NCBI GenBank assembly: GCA_002425245.1
Contig: DILW01000074.1
Location: 1-58,063 of the forward strand
DNA: 58,063 nt
Reading direction: 5' to 3'
Origin: Betaproteobacteria bacterium UBA5582
Lineage (GTDB): Bacteria; Pseudomonadota; Gammaproteobacteria; Burkholderiales; Rhodocyclaceae
Shown here: positions 1-7,036 of the stretch, piece after piece
Numbering within the stretch: position 1 is the first letter of the stretch
Layout of the letters: every line of letters begins with the position of its first letter
Made by a program: the position numbers and the translations under genes
The notes under the pieces: model-generated
Seen by the model: only the letters and a program-made list of their open reading frames with translations
Databases searched by the model: none
What the model was told of the DNA's origin: nothing

Positions 1-149
1 CCTGGAACTTTTCCCCGCGCGACGCCGCCGGCACCCCCGGCGCCCTCGAACAGGCCCTGGTCGGCCTGCCCGCCGGCGACGGCGCACCACCGACCGTGCA
101 GCACGTGGTGCGCAGCTTCGATCCGTGCATGGTGTGTACGGTCCACTAA
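1..149 (+). CDS. hoxC: Regulatory [NiFe]-hydrogenase large subunit, C-terminal end (partial)
   Basis: Only the last 48 codons lie in the window; the gene begins upstream. The reading frame ends in RSFDPCMVCTVH and then a stop. DPCxxC supplies two of the cysteines that hold the Ni-Fe active site in hydrogenase large subunits. Energy-converting [NiFe] hydrogenases continue past the final His with a peptide removed by a maturation protease; here the stop follows the His directly. That is the known hallmark of H2-sensing hydrogenases (HoxC/HupV, group 2b), which signal to a histidine kinase. A HoxJ/HupT-type kinase lies 2.1 kb downstream, which supports this reading. It could also be named hupV. 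Confidence is high for the family and good for the sensor subtype. Confidence 0.88.
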   Translation, partial: WNFSPRDAAGTPGALEQALVGLPAGDGAPPTVQHVVRSFDPCMVCTVH

Positions 150-196
150 GGCCAGCGGCGTAGAATCCTCCAGGTCTTCCACCTACTGGAGCCCCT

Positions 197-733
197 ATGT
201 CGGAATCCCTGATCCTGCGCCCGCTGGAGCGCGAAGACTTGCGCTTCGTCCATGAGCTGGACAACAACGAAACGGTCATGCACTACTGGTTCGAGGAGCC
301 TTACGAGGCTTTCGTCGAACTCGCCGATCTCTACGACCGCCACATCCACGACCAGAGCGAACGCCGCTTCATCGCCGAGGTCGGCGGCGAGCGGGTCGGC
401 CTGGTCGAACTGGTCGAGATCAACCACATCCACCGCCGGGCGGAGTTCCAGATCATCATCGCGCCGATGCACCAGGGCAAGGGTTTTGCGACCATGGCCA
501 CGCGGCTGGCGATGGATTACGCCTTCACCGTGCTCAACCTGTACAAGCTCTACCTGATCGTCGATTGCGACAACGAACGCGCCGTCAAGGTCTATGCCAA
601 ACTCGGCTTCACCGAGGAAGGGCGTTTGCGCGAGGAGTTCTTCGTCGACGGCGAGTACCGTGACGTTCTGCGCATGGCCATGTTCCAGCCGGAATACCTG
701 CGTCGGCGCAAGGAGCTGGCGACGACCGTCTGA
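197..733 (+). CDS. speG: Spermidine N1-acetyltransferase (GNAT family)
   Basis: 178 residues, close to the length of E. coli SpeG, with which it shares long recognisable stretches such as LRPLEREDLRFVHELDNN, YWFEEPYEAFVEL, HIHDQSERRF and VLNLYKLYLIVD. The family transfers acetyl from acetyl-CoA to spermidine or spermine and so lowers free polyamine. The acetyl-CoA loop is seen as QGKGFA in the middle of the protein, in the Q/R-x-x-G-x-G/A pattern. It starts 47 bases after the hydrogenase stop on the same strand, so it may be read through, but polyamine acetylation has no known link to hydrogen sensing. It converges on the AAA+ ATPase gene across a 9-bp-arm inverted repeat. Confidence 0.93.
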   Translation: MSESLILRPLEREDLRFVHELDNNETVMHYWFEEPYEAFVELADLYDRHIHDQSERRFIAEVGGERVGLVELVEINHIHRRAEFQIIIAPMHQGKGFATMATRLAMDYAFTVLNLYKLYLIVDCDNERAVKVYAKLGFTEEGRLREEFFVDGEYRDVLRMAMFQPEYLRRRKELATTV

Positions 734-743
734 GGTCGTCGCC
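718..743. repeat. Inverted repeat at the speG / AAA+ convergent junction
   Basis: GGCGACGAC (718-726) and GTCGTCGCC (735-743) are perfect 9-base complements around an 8-base loop that contains the speG stop codon. There is no T-tract on either side, so it is at best a weak bidirectional terminator or an RNA 3'-end stabiliser. Confidence 0.5.
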
Positions 744-751
744 CGTCGTTC

Positions 752-1717
752 TCAGAAGCCGATCTTGCGGCTGCGCCCCATGCGGGCCTGGTCGAAGTCG
801 CGGCTTTCCAGCCAGTTGCGGCCTTCCAGCTTGGCGGTGCCGAACGCCGACAGCAGGCGCTTCTTCATGTCGCGCGGCGGCAGCGAGGCCAGCCGTTCGA
901 GGACGCTGTCCTCGGCCTCGGGCGGGAAGCCCCAGTCGTGCTCGTTGATGCAGTCGCGGTACAGCGCGCGGGCGATGCTCAGCGAGGCTTCGTGGTCGGG
1001 GCGCGGCACTTCGTAGACGTTCATCCGGTTGAGGATGGGCTCCGGAATGCTGCGTTCGTCGTTGGCCGTGGTCACCCACAGGATGTGCGAGGCGTCGATG
1101 TCGATATCGACGAACTCGTCCTTGAAGGCACGGGCGGTGTCGTGTTCGAGCAGGCTGTAGAGCGCGCCCATCGGGTCGTAGCGCGAATCGCCGCCGGCCT
1201 TGTCGATTTCGTCGAGCACCACGATGGGGTTGGCGTAGTCGCCATGCACCAAAGTGTGCGCGACCTTGCCAGGCTTGGCGTTGTTCCATTGCGCCGAGGC
1301 CCCGGAGAGGATCCAGCCGGCGGTGAGCGAGCTCATCGACACGAATTCATGGCCGGTCCCCAGGCGGGCGGCGAGTTCGCGGGCAAAATGGGTCTTGCCG
1401 ATGCCGGGTTCGCCGAGCAGCAGGATGGGCGTGAAATGCATTGGTTCGCTGCCGGCGACGGCGAGCGCCAGATGCTTCCGGATGTCGTCGATGACTTCGC
1501 CGAAGTTGGGGCAGCTGTCGTACAGGTCGTCGACCATGTCGGTGCCGCTGGGGCGGATCAGGAAACGACCGCCGCCGCGCTGCTTCATCTTTTCGTAGAG
1601 CGAAGCCAGCGCTTCGTTGCGGTTGCCCGCGGCGTCCTCAAGCGCGCGCTCGATGGCGGCGACGTCGTAGATGATGCGCTCTTCGGCGACCGTGAGTCGG
1701 ATGTCGGTGCTTGCCAT
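752..1717 (-). CDS. Orphan AAA+ ATPase with Lon-like ATPase module, no protease domain
   Basis: 321 residues from the ATG at 1717, chosen because an AGGAGG ribosome site lies just upstream; an upstream in-frame extension has no such site. Walker A GEPGIGKT is at 102-109, Walker B IVVLDEID at 165-172, sensor 1 VTTAND at about 215-220, and an arginine-finger region IPEPILNRM near 223-232. The spacing and the words between these (NPIVVLDEIDK, GALYSLLEHD) resemble the ATPase module of Lon, but the chain ends after the small helical lid and has no Ser-Lys protease domain and no Lon N-domain. It is probably a remodelling ATPase; the substrate is unknown. It sits between speG and nikR on the opposite strand. 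Confidence 0.8.
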   Translation of the reverse strand: MASTDIRLTVAEERIIYDVAAIERALEDAAGNRNEALASLYEKMKQRGGGRFLIRPSGTDMVDDLYDSCPNFGEVIDDIRKHLALAVAGSEPMHFTPILLLGEPGIGKTHFARELAARLGTGHEFVSMSSLTAGWILSGASAQWNNAKPGKVAHTLVHGDYANPIVVLDEIDKAGGDSRYDPMGALYSLLEHDTARAFKDEFVDIDIDASHILWVTTANDERSIPEPILNRMNVYEVPRPDHEASLSIARALYRDCINEHDWGFPPEAEDSVLERLASLPPRDMKKRLLSAFGTAKLEGRNWLESRDFDQARMGRSRKIGF

Positions 1718-1765
1718 GATGACTTCCTCCTGACGCGTGTTGACTGCATTAACGGGGCGGAGTTG

Positions 1766-1783
1766 CCTGGGCTTGAGCCCAGG
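1766..1783. repeat. Perfect hairpin between divergent AAA+ and nikR genes
   Basis: CCTGGGCT (1766-1773) and AGCCCAGG (1776-1783) are complementary with a two-base TG centre, followed by a GGGGCCCC palindrome. It lies in the 146-base divergent intergenic region. It could be an operator for either gene or a remnant terminator; no T-tract follows. The rest of the gap (1718-1863) shows nothing I can name. Confidence 0.4.
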
Positions 1784-1863
1784 GGCCCCGGTTAGCAACA
1801 AGCATTTCCCGTTCCAGGCAGTTTGGGAAATAATGCCGGAATCGCTTTCTCGGCAGGACGCTC

Positions 1864-2328
1864 ATGGAACGCTTCACCATTTCGCTGGACGATTCGCTCG
1901 CCCGCCAGTTCGACGAACTGATTGCCACCCGCGGCTACGTCAATCGTTCCGAGGCCGTCCGCGACCTGATCCGCGGCGCCATCGAGCACGATCGCCAACG
2001 CGGCGAGCCGGCCGGCCAGTGCGTCGCCAACCTCTCCTACGTCTACGATCACCACGAGCGCGAGCTGTCGGAACGCCTGACCCGCCTGCAGCACGACCAT
2101 CACGACCTGACCGTGGCGGCCATGCACGCGCACCTGGACCACGACAATTGTCTGGAAACCGTCATTCTCAAGGGGGCAACGGCGGCTGTCCGACAATTCG
2201 CCGACGCCATGATCGCCGAACGCGGGGTGCGCCACGGCCACCTCAACCTGGTGGCGCTGGAAGCCGAGTACCACCACGCCCACGATGCGCATGGCAGCGA
2301 CCATGTCCACTACCACCCCACCCGCTGA
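1864..2328 (+). CDS. nikR: Nickel-responsive transcriptional regulator NikR
   Basis: 154 residues. The N-terminal ribbon-helix-helix domain (about 1-45, MERFTISLDDSLARQFD) binds DNA, and the C-terminal ACT-like domain binds nickel. All four ligands of the E. coli high-affinity site can be matched: His77, His88, His90 and Cys96 within QHDHHD and MHAHLDHDNCLE; GVRHGHL follows. When loaded with nickel the family represses nickel uptake genes. A GTATGA...TCATAC operator lies 1.36 kb downstream, ahead of the nickel import operon. E. coli NikR has 133 residues; this one carries a His-rich tail of about 20 residues (YHHAH, HGSDHVHYH), encoded in the stretch that overlaps the next gene's start. Probably cotranscribed with the histidine kinase. 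Confidence 0.95.
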   Translation: MERFTISLDDSLARQFDELIATRGYVNRSEAVRDLIRGAIEHDRQRGEPAGQCVANLSYVYDHHERELSERLTRLQHDHHDLTVAAMHAHLDHDNCLETVILKGATAAVRQFADAMIAERGVRHGHLNLVALEAEYHHAHDAHGSDHVHYHPTR

Positions 2329-3622
2329 ATTCGCCGGCGGCGGCGAGCAGGCCTGGATCGAAGTGATCCAGAAGATGGACGAGGTCTATAACGACCTCCT
2401 CCAGTACGAAGTTGCCCTCGAAGAAAAGAACGCCGCCCTCGAAGAGTCGCACCAGTTCATCGAGAGCGTGCTCGCCTCGATGTCCGACATCCTCATCGTC
2501 TGCGACCGCAACGGCGGCATCGAGGAGGTCAATCCCTCGCTTTGCCACTTTGCCGGCAAAAGCATGGAAGAACTGGCGCACACGCCGGTCTTCGACCTGT
2601 TCGCCGACGAAGTCGAACGCGCCCGTGCCCGCGATCTGTTCGCCCGTTACGCCCGCGAAGGCGTGCACGATTGCGAGTTCTTCCTGCGTGCCGGAGACGG
2701 TTCGACGGTGCCGGTGTCGATGAACTGCACACCGCGCGTGTCGCAGACCGGCAAGCTGATGGGCGTGGTGGTCACCGGCCGGCCGGTCGGCGAACTGCGC
2801 AAGGCCTACCATGCCCTGCGCCAGGCGCACGACGACCTGAAGCGCACGCAAAGCCAGCTCCTGCACGCCGAAAAGATGGTTTCGCTGGGCCGACTGGTGG
2901 CCGGCGTCGCCCATGAATTGAATAATCCGATCAGTTTCGTGCTCGGCAACGTGCTGTCGCTGCAACGCTACGCCGGCCGACTCGGGCGTTATGTCGACGC
3001 AGTGCATGCCGGCGAACTCGCCAGCCTGCCCGAGCTGCGCCAGGAACTGCGGATCGACCGCATCCTGGCCGACATGCCGCACCTGATCGACGGCATGATC
3101 GAAGGCGCCGAGCGGACCCGCGACATTGTCGATGCGCTCAAGCGCTTTTCCGCGGTCGATCGTGCGGCGCCCGAAGAGGTCGACGTCAACGAGGTGATCG
3201 AGCGTGCCGTCCGCTGGGTCAGCCAGAGCGCCGCCGGCAGGTTCGCGGTGCGCATCGAACTGCCGCCGGGATTGCGCTGTCGCGGCTCGTCCGGCCAATT
3301 GCAGCAGGTGGCGATGAACCTCGTCCAGAACGCCTGTGACGCCACCGCCGGCCAGGCCGATGCGCAATTGCTGGTCACCGGGCAGGTCGCCGACGGGAAA
3401 CTGGAACTGCGTTTCCTCGACAACGGCCCAGGCATCCCCGAGGCCAACCTGGCGCAATTGTTCGAACCCTTCTTCACCACCAAGCCAGTCGGCCAGGGTA
3501 CCGGCCTCGGCTTATCGATCAGCTACGGCATCGCCGAACGCCACGGTGGCCACCTGCGCGCCGCCAACCGCCCGGAAGGCGGAGCGGAATTCACGCTGAC
3601 ACTACCAGTGGAAAGCCACTAA
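2285..3622 (+). CDS. hoxJ: PAS-domain sensor histidine kinase of HoxJ/HupT type
   Basis: 445 residues from the first ATG; ATGs at 2291 and 2303 are equally possible and none has a clear ribosome site. A coiled stretch (20-55) precedes a PAS domain (about 55-170), another coiled stretch, the phospho-acceptor box GVAHELNNPISF with His210, then an ATPase domain with N-box (MNLVQNACDA), DNGPGIP and GQGTGLGLSIS. There is no membrane segment, so it is cytoplasmic. The H-box context (LGRLVAGVAHELNNPISFVL) resembles HupT/HoxJ, the kinase that binds the H2-sensing hydrogenase and controls the response regulator HoxA/HupR. Its start overlaps nikR by up to 44 bases. The regulator is not in the window. 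The kinase call is firm; the HoxJ role rests on similarity and the nearby hoxC end. Confidence 0.82.
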   Translation: MRMAATMSTTTPPAEFAGGGEQAWIEVIQKMDEVYNDLLQYEVALEEKNAALEESHQFIESVLASMSDILIVCDRNGGIEEVNPSLCHFAGKSMEELAHTPVFDLFADEVERARARDLFARYAREGVHDCEFFLRAGDGSTVPVSMNCTPRVSQTGKLMGVVVTGRPVGELRKAYHALRQAHDDLKRTQSQLLHAEKMVSLGRLVAGVAHELNNPISFVLGNVLSLQRYAGRLGRYVDAVHAGELASLPELRQELRIDRILADMPHLIDGMIEGAERTRDIVDALKRFSAVDRAAPEEVDVNEVIERAVRWVSQSAAGRFAVRIELPPGLRCRGSSGQLQQVAMNLVQNACDATAGQADAQLLVTGQVADGKLELRFLDNGPGIPEANLAQLFEPFFTTKPVGQGTGLGLSISYGIAERHGGHLRAANRPEGGAEFTLTLPVESH

Positions 3623-3626
3623 CCAC

Positions 3627-3651
3627 TTTGCACCCTGCGTAGAAGTGCAAA
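3627..3651. repeat. Inverted repeat upstream of the nickel operon
   Basis: TTTGCAC (3627-3633) and GTGCAAA (3645-3651) are 7-base complements separated by 11 bases. The repeat sits 5 bases after the kinase stop and 39 bases before the NikR-type operator. It could be a second operator or a weak hairpin; the site type is not recognised. Confidence 0.4.
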
Positions 3652-3689
3652 TCGAATACGCACAATGACTTATGGCGCGGGCACGGATT

Positions 3690-3720
3690 TTGTATGAAGA
3701 TAGCGAATATTTTCATACAA
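3690..3720. promoter_or_regulatory. NikR operator upstream of nikK
   Basis: TTGTATGAA (3690-3698) and TTCATACAA (3712-3720) form a perfect 9-base inverted repeat. The core GTATGA...TCATAC is the half-site pair of the E. coli NikR operator. The spacer between the cores is 15 bases here, against 16 in E. coli, which places the half-sites exactly two helical turns apart. It ends 13 bases before the nikK ATG, so bound NikR would cover the promoter or the transcription start. A nikR gene lies in the same cluster. Confidence 0.85.
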
Positions 3721-3733
3721 CACCTGCCCGATC

Positions 3734-4426
3734 ATGCGCACTCCTTTGCTTTTCCTGTTTTTGTGTTGCACCTCGCCCGCCTGGGGACACGATCTTTGGC
3801 TGGAAGCCGATGGCCAGGAGTTGGTGCTGCTCCAGGGCCACCGGCATTCGGCGCACGAGGGCGCCGAGACCGTTGCCTACGATGCTGCCCGGGTAGTTGG
3901 CGCACGTTGCCTGGACGCCGACAGCAAGCCACGGACACTGAGCATTCCGGCAACCTCGCCGGTCCGTCTGGCCGGTGCGTGCACGGTGCTCCTGGTGAAC
4001 TATGTTTCCGGTTACTGGACAAAAACCGCCTGGGAAACGAAGAACCTGCCGAAGACCGGAATCGCCGGCGTACTCCGTAGCTGGCATTCGGCCGAATCGG
4101 TGAAGCGCGTCGCAAAATGGATTCCGGCCGCTGGCCAACCGCTCGGCCAGGGGCTGGAAATCACACCATTGCGCGATCCGCTCACGCTGGTCAGCGGCGA
4201 CAAGCTGAACCTGCTGGTCACCGACGACGGCAAGCCGGTGGCTGGCCTGCCGGTCGCCTATGGCGACGACACCCGCGGCGTCAGCGGTGCCGACGGGCGC
4301 ATCGCGATCCGTCTGCGCCATCCGGGTGTGCAGCTGATTTCGACGACGCTGGAGACGCCGCTCACTGACGGCAAGGCCGACCGCTCATTGCGCAGCGCAA
4401 CGCTGCAGTTCGAGATTGCCCGATGA
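3734..4426 (+). CDS. nikK: NikK-like periplasmic DUF4198 protein of nickel/cobalt uptake
   Basis: 230 residues. Residues 1-18 form a signal peptide ending in AWG, and predicted cleavage leaves HDLWLEA as the mature N-terminus. The rest is a soluble periplasmic protein with a C-terminal beta-rich part (KPVAGLPVAYGDD, GADGRIAIRL) of the DUF4198 type. DUF4198 proteins (NikK) accompany energy-coupling-factor nickel/cobalt transporters and are thought to bind or deliver the metal. It is the first gene of the operon directly behind the NikR operator, and its stop overlaps nikL by four bases (ATGA). Function is inferred from family and context. Confidence 0.8.
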   Translation: MRTPLLFLFLCCTSPAWGHDLWLEADGQELVLLQGHRHSAHEGAETVAYDAARVVGARCLDADSKPRTLSIPATSPVRLAGACTVLLVNYVSGYWTKTAWETKNLPKTGIAGVLRSWHSAESVKRVAKWIPAAGQPLGQGLEITPLRDPLTLVSGDKLNLLVTDDGKPVAGLPVAYGDDTRGVSGADGRIAIRLRHPGVQLISTTLETPLTDGKADRSLRSATLQFEIAR

Positions 4427-4845
4427 GGCGCCTGCTTGCCGTGTTGCTGCTGCTTGCCGGGACGGCGACGGCGCATGAGATCCAGGTCGGCACCGCCGGT
4501 GCGACGGCAACCGTGCTCAGCTTGCGCTATGCCGACGGTCAGCCCTTTGCCTTCGAGGCTTACGAACTTTATCCGGTCGGCAGCCAGACGCCGGCTCAGG
4601 TTGGGCGAACCGACGCCGCCGGGCGTATCGCCTTCGTCGCCGATGGCCGGGCCGAGTGGCGACTGAAAGCCTGGTCGGACGACGGCCATGGAGTAGACCG
4701 GCCGATTACGGCGATTGCCGGCGAACTGACAGCGGTAGCGCCAATCGCCGAGACGCCGCGACCGGTGCTCTGGCTGGCCGGTCTGGGGGCGATTTTTGGC
4801 CTGTTCGGCCTGTGGCAGCTTTACCTGGGGAGGAAAAAACAATGA
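4423..4845 (+). CDS. nikL: NikL-like accessory membrane protein of the nickel transporter
   Basis: 140 residues: a signal peptide of about 17 residues ending in ATA, a mature start HEIQVGT, a periplasmic beta-rich domain (YADGQPFAFEAYELYP, TDAAGRIAF) and one C-terminal membrane helix at about 114-135 followed by RKKQ. This is the layout of NikL, the small partner of NikM in nickel-type ECF transporters, with its domain facing the periplasm. It overlaps nikK and the following barrel gene by ATGA on each side, which indicates translational coupling. The small size makes the name less certain than that of nikM or nikO. Confidence 0.72.
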   Translation: MRRLLAVLLLLAGTATAHEIQVGTAGATATVLSLRYADGQPFAFEAYELYPVGSQTPAQVGRTDAAGRIAFVADGRAEWRLKAWSDDGHGVDRPITAIAGELTAVAPIAETPRPVLWLAGLGAIFGLFGLWQLYLGRKKQ

Positions 4846-5831
4846 AGCAGTCGATGGTTGGCGTGGGCGCCTGGCTGGCGGCCGGGCTGGTAGCACCGGC
4901 GCTGGCCCACCACGGCGTCGCCGGGGTTGGGGCGGTCGGCCTGCAGGGGCCGGGGGCGCCGATCGAGTCGGCGGCATCGTCGGTGCTGCCGGCAGGCGGT
5001 GTGCTCGCCTATCTGAAGGTCGATCAGGCGCGTTTCAAACAGTACGACTGGGCGACACCGAACGCCGATTATGCCCGTTTCACCATGCTTGGCCTGGGCT
5101 ACGGCGTCACCCCGTGGTTCTCCGCCTACGCCTTCGTCCCGCACAACACCAAGGTCGAGCAGTCCGGTGGCCTCGATTCGCGCGGCTGGGCCGACATGTC
5201 GCTGATGGGTCAGATCGGCTTCCGATACGATCAGGATAGCTGGCGTCTGACCCCGGCCAACGAAAGCCTGGACGATCTGGAGGACTGGCGTTTCAGCGTC
5301 TTTGCCGGCGCCACGCTGCCCACCGGCGCCCCCAATCACCGCCTCAGCGACGGCTCGATCGACCCGGGCAAGTCGCTCGGCTTCGGCAAGCCGGCGTGGA
5401 CCCTCGGGCTTACCGCCAGCAAGATGCTCAGCCAGACGCTGACCCTGAGCCTGGAGGCGTCGACATTCCGCTTTCAACCCTACACCTACGATAACGCCGA
5501 CCGCGTCCAGTTCGGCGCCGAGAACCGCCTCAACGCCGCGTTTTCGTGGCGGGCGCTGACGCTGGCGGAGCAGTCCTTTCGCCTCGATCCGGTACTTGAA
5601 GTGCAGTACCTGAGCATCGGCCGCGACCGCACCAACGGGGTCGGCGAACGCGGCACCGGCGGGCGCATGGTCTATCTGCTGCCCGGCGTGCGTGCCTACT
5701 GGCACAATGCCAGCTTCGCGCTCGGCCTCAAGAAGCCGGTGTGGACCGACCTCAACGAATCAGGCACGCAGCAAGGCGCCGAAGGCAAGGAGAAATACCG
5801 CCTGATCTTCTCCGCCTCACTGATGTTCTAA
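4842..5831 (+). CDS. Outer-membrane beta-barrel protein within the nickel operon
   Basis: 329 residues. The signal peptide (1-22) ends in ALA, and the mature chain would begin HHGVAGVGAVG. The rest alternates polar and hydrophobic residues, is rich in Gly and aromatics, and ends in Phe (SASLMF), as outer-membrane barrel proteins do. No TonB box or plug domain is evident, so it is not an obvious TonB-dependent receptor; it resembles the 'transporter' barrels of the phenol-degradation MetA type. A good ribosome site (GGGGAGG) precedes the ATG, which overlaps the nikL stop. Its place between nikL and nikM suggests it passes nickel or cobalt through the outer membrane; this is inference. Confidence 0.7.
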   Translation: MKQSMVGVGAWLAAGLVAPALAHHGVAGVGAVGLQGPGAPIESAASSVLPAGGVLAYLKVDQARFKQYDWATPNADYARFTMLGLGYGVTPWFSAYAFVPHNTKVEQSGGLDSRGWADMSLMGQIGFRYDQDSWRLTPANESLDDLEDWRFSVFAGATLPTGAPNHRLSDGSIDPGKSLGFGKPAWTLGLTASKMLSQTLTLSLEASTFRFQPYTYDNADRVQFGAENRLNAAFSWRALTLAEQSFRLDPVLEVQYLSIGRDRTNGVGERGTGGRMVYLLPGVRAYWHNASFALGLKKPVWTDLNESGTQQGAEGKEKYRLIFSASLMF

Positions 5832-5840
5832 GGCTGAGCG

Positions 5841-6485
5841 ATGCATATTCCCGACGGATTCCTGTCGCCGCAGACCTGGCTGCCGGCCTGGGGCGTGGCC
5901 GCGGCGGCCTGGACCTGGGCCGGACGCGGGCTGGCACGACGCCTCGATGAAACCCTGGTGCCGCGGCTGGCCATGCTGACGGCACTGGCCTACGCGCTGG
6001 GCCTGATCATGTTGCCGCTGCCCGGTGGCACTTCCGGCCATGCGCTGGGGGTGGCGGTGCTGGCGCTGGTGTTCGGGGTACGCCTGGCTTTCCTTGCCTA
6101 CAGCGGGGTCCTGCTCTTGCAGGCCTTGCTGTTCGGTGCCGGCGGAATTACCGCGCTGGGGGTCAACGCGCTGGCCCTGGGCCTGGTTGGCGCCCTGGTG
6201 ACGGTCGGCCTGTACCGCCTGCTGGCCCGTTTCGGCGAAGCGCTGGCGGTAACCGTGGCGGCTTTTGTCTCGCTGCAGGTTTCGGCCCTGATCGTGGCGC
6301 TGGTGCTTGGTTTGCAGCCGACGATTGCCCGACGCGAGGATGGTACGCCGCTGTTCTTTCCGCTCGGCCTGGAAATCACCGTGCCGGCGGTACTGCTGCC
6401 GCATCTGCTGATCGGCGTCGGCGAGGCGGCGCTGACTCTGTTCGTCTGGCGCCTGGCCCGGCGGAAAGGCTGGGTGGCGACATGA
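5841..6485 (+). CDS. nikM: Nickel/cobalt ECF transporter substrate-binding membrane subunit
   Basis: 214 residues, mostly hydrophobic, with about six membrane helices. It begins MHIPDGFL, the invariant start of CbiM/NikM proteins, in which the N-terminal amine and His2 bind the metal. His67, in GGTSGHALG, falls at the position of the further histidine ligand known in NikM. The protein is the S-component that selects nickel or cobalt and works with a T-component and an ATPase. The nikR gene, the NikR operator and the NikK/NikL-like partners favour nickel over cobalt. The gene follows the barrel gene by nine bases and overlaps nikQ by four (ATGA). It could equally be named cbiM. Confidence 0.9.
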   Translation: MHIPDGFLSPQTWLPAWGVAAAAWTWAGRGLARRLDETLVPRLAMLTALAYALGLIMLPLPGGTSGHALGVAVLALVFGVRLAFLAYSGVLLLQALLFGAGGITALGVNALALGLVGALVTVGLYRLLARFGEALAVTVAAFVSLQVSALIVALVLGLQPTIARREDGTPLFFPLGLEITVPAVLLPHLLIGVGEAALTLFVWRLARRKGWVAT

Positions 6486-7036
6486 ACCGGGCGCGCTATT
6501 GCTTGCTGGGCTATGGGCTGGCCGTGTTGGCGATCAGTTTCATCCATCAGCCGCTGTGGCTTGCCCTGGGGCTGCTGACGGCCGTGCTGGCGGCGGGGCC
6601 GGCGCGCTGGTCCTTGTTGCGACGTGCCTTGCTCGCCCTGCTGCTGTTCAACGCCAGCGTCAGCCTGGCTTATGCCCTGCTCGCCGGCTGGCGCGGGCAG
6701 CCGGTGTGGGCGCCCTTGCTGCTGATCAACCTGCGGGTGCTGCTCCTGGTCTTTCTCGGCTTCTGGCTGGTCGACCGGGTCCGCCTGCTCGATGCCCTGC
6801 GCGGTTGGCCCCTGCTGTCCATGGTGACGACCCTGACGCTGGGACAGATCGCGGTCTACCGCTGTTTGCTGGACGATTTTCGGGCCGCTTTTCGCAGTCG
6901 CAACCCCTTGCCGCCCCGTCCCGTGACCGTGCTCAGGCATGCCGGCGCGCAGGGTGGTGCCTTGATGGAAAAAGCCTTGCACGGCGCCGAGCAGGCGGCA
7001 CAGGCAATGCGTTCACGAGGAAGTTTCGATGGCTGA
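6482..7036 (+). CDS. nikQ: Nickel ECF transporter T-component
   Basis: 184 residues, shorter than the usual 230-260 of CbiQ-type proteins. Several hydrophobic helices (about 5-65, 75-105) precede a cytoplasmic coupling region. The coupling motif AMRSRG near the C-terminus is the A-x-R-x-R-G signature by which T-components grip the ATPase. Transported metal would pass from NikM with NikO driving the cycle. It overlaps nikM by ATGA and nikO by eight bases. The reduced length is at the N-terminal and helical part, while the coupling region is intact, so I regard it as functional. Confidence 0.82.
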   Translation: MNRARYCLLGYGLAVLAISFIHQPLWLALGLLTAVLAAGPARWSLLRRALLALLLFNASVSLAYALLAGWRGQPVWAPLLLINLRVLLLVFLGFWLVDRVRLLDALRGWPLLSMVTTLTLGQIAVYRCLLDDFRAAFRSRNPLPPRPVTVLRHAGAQGGALMEKALHGAEQAAQAMRSRGSFDG

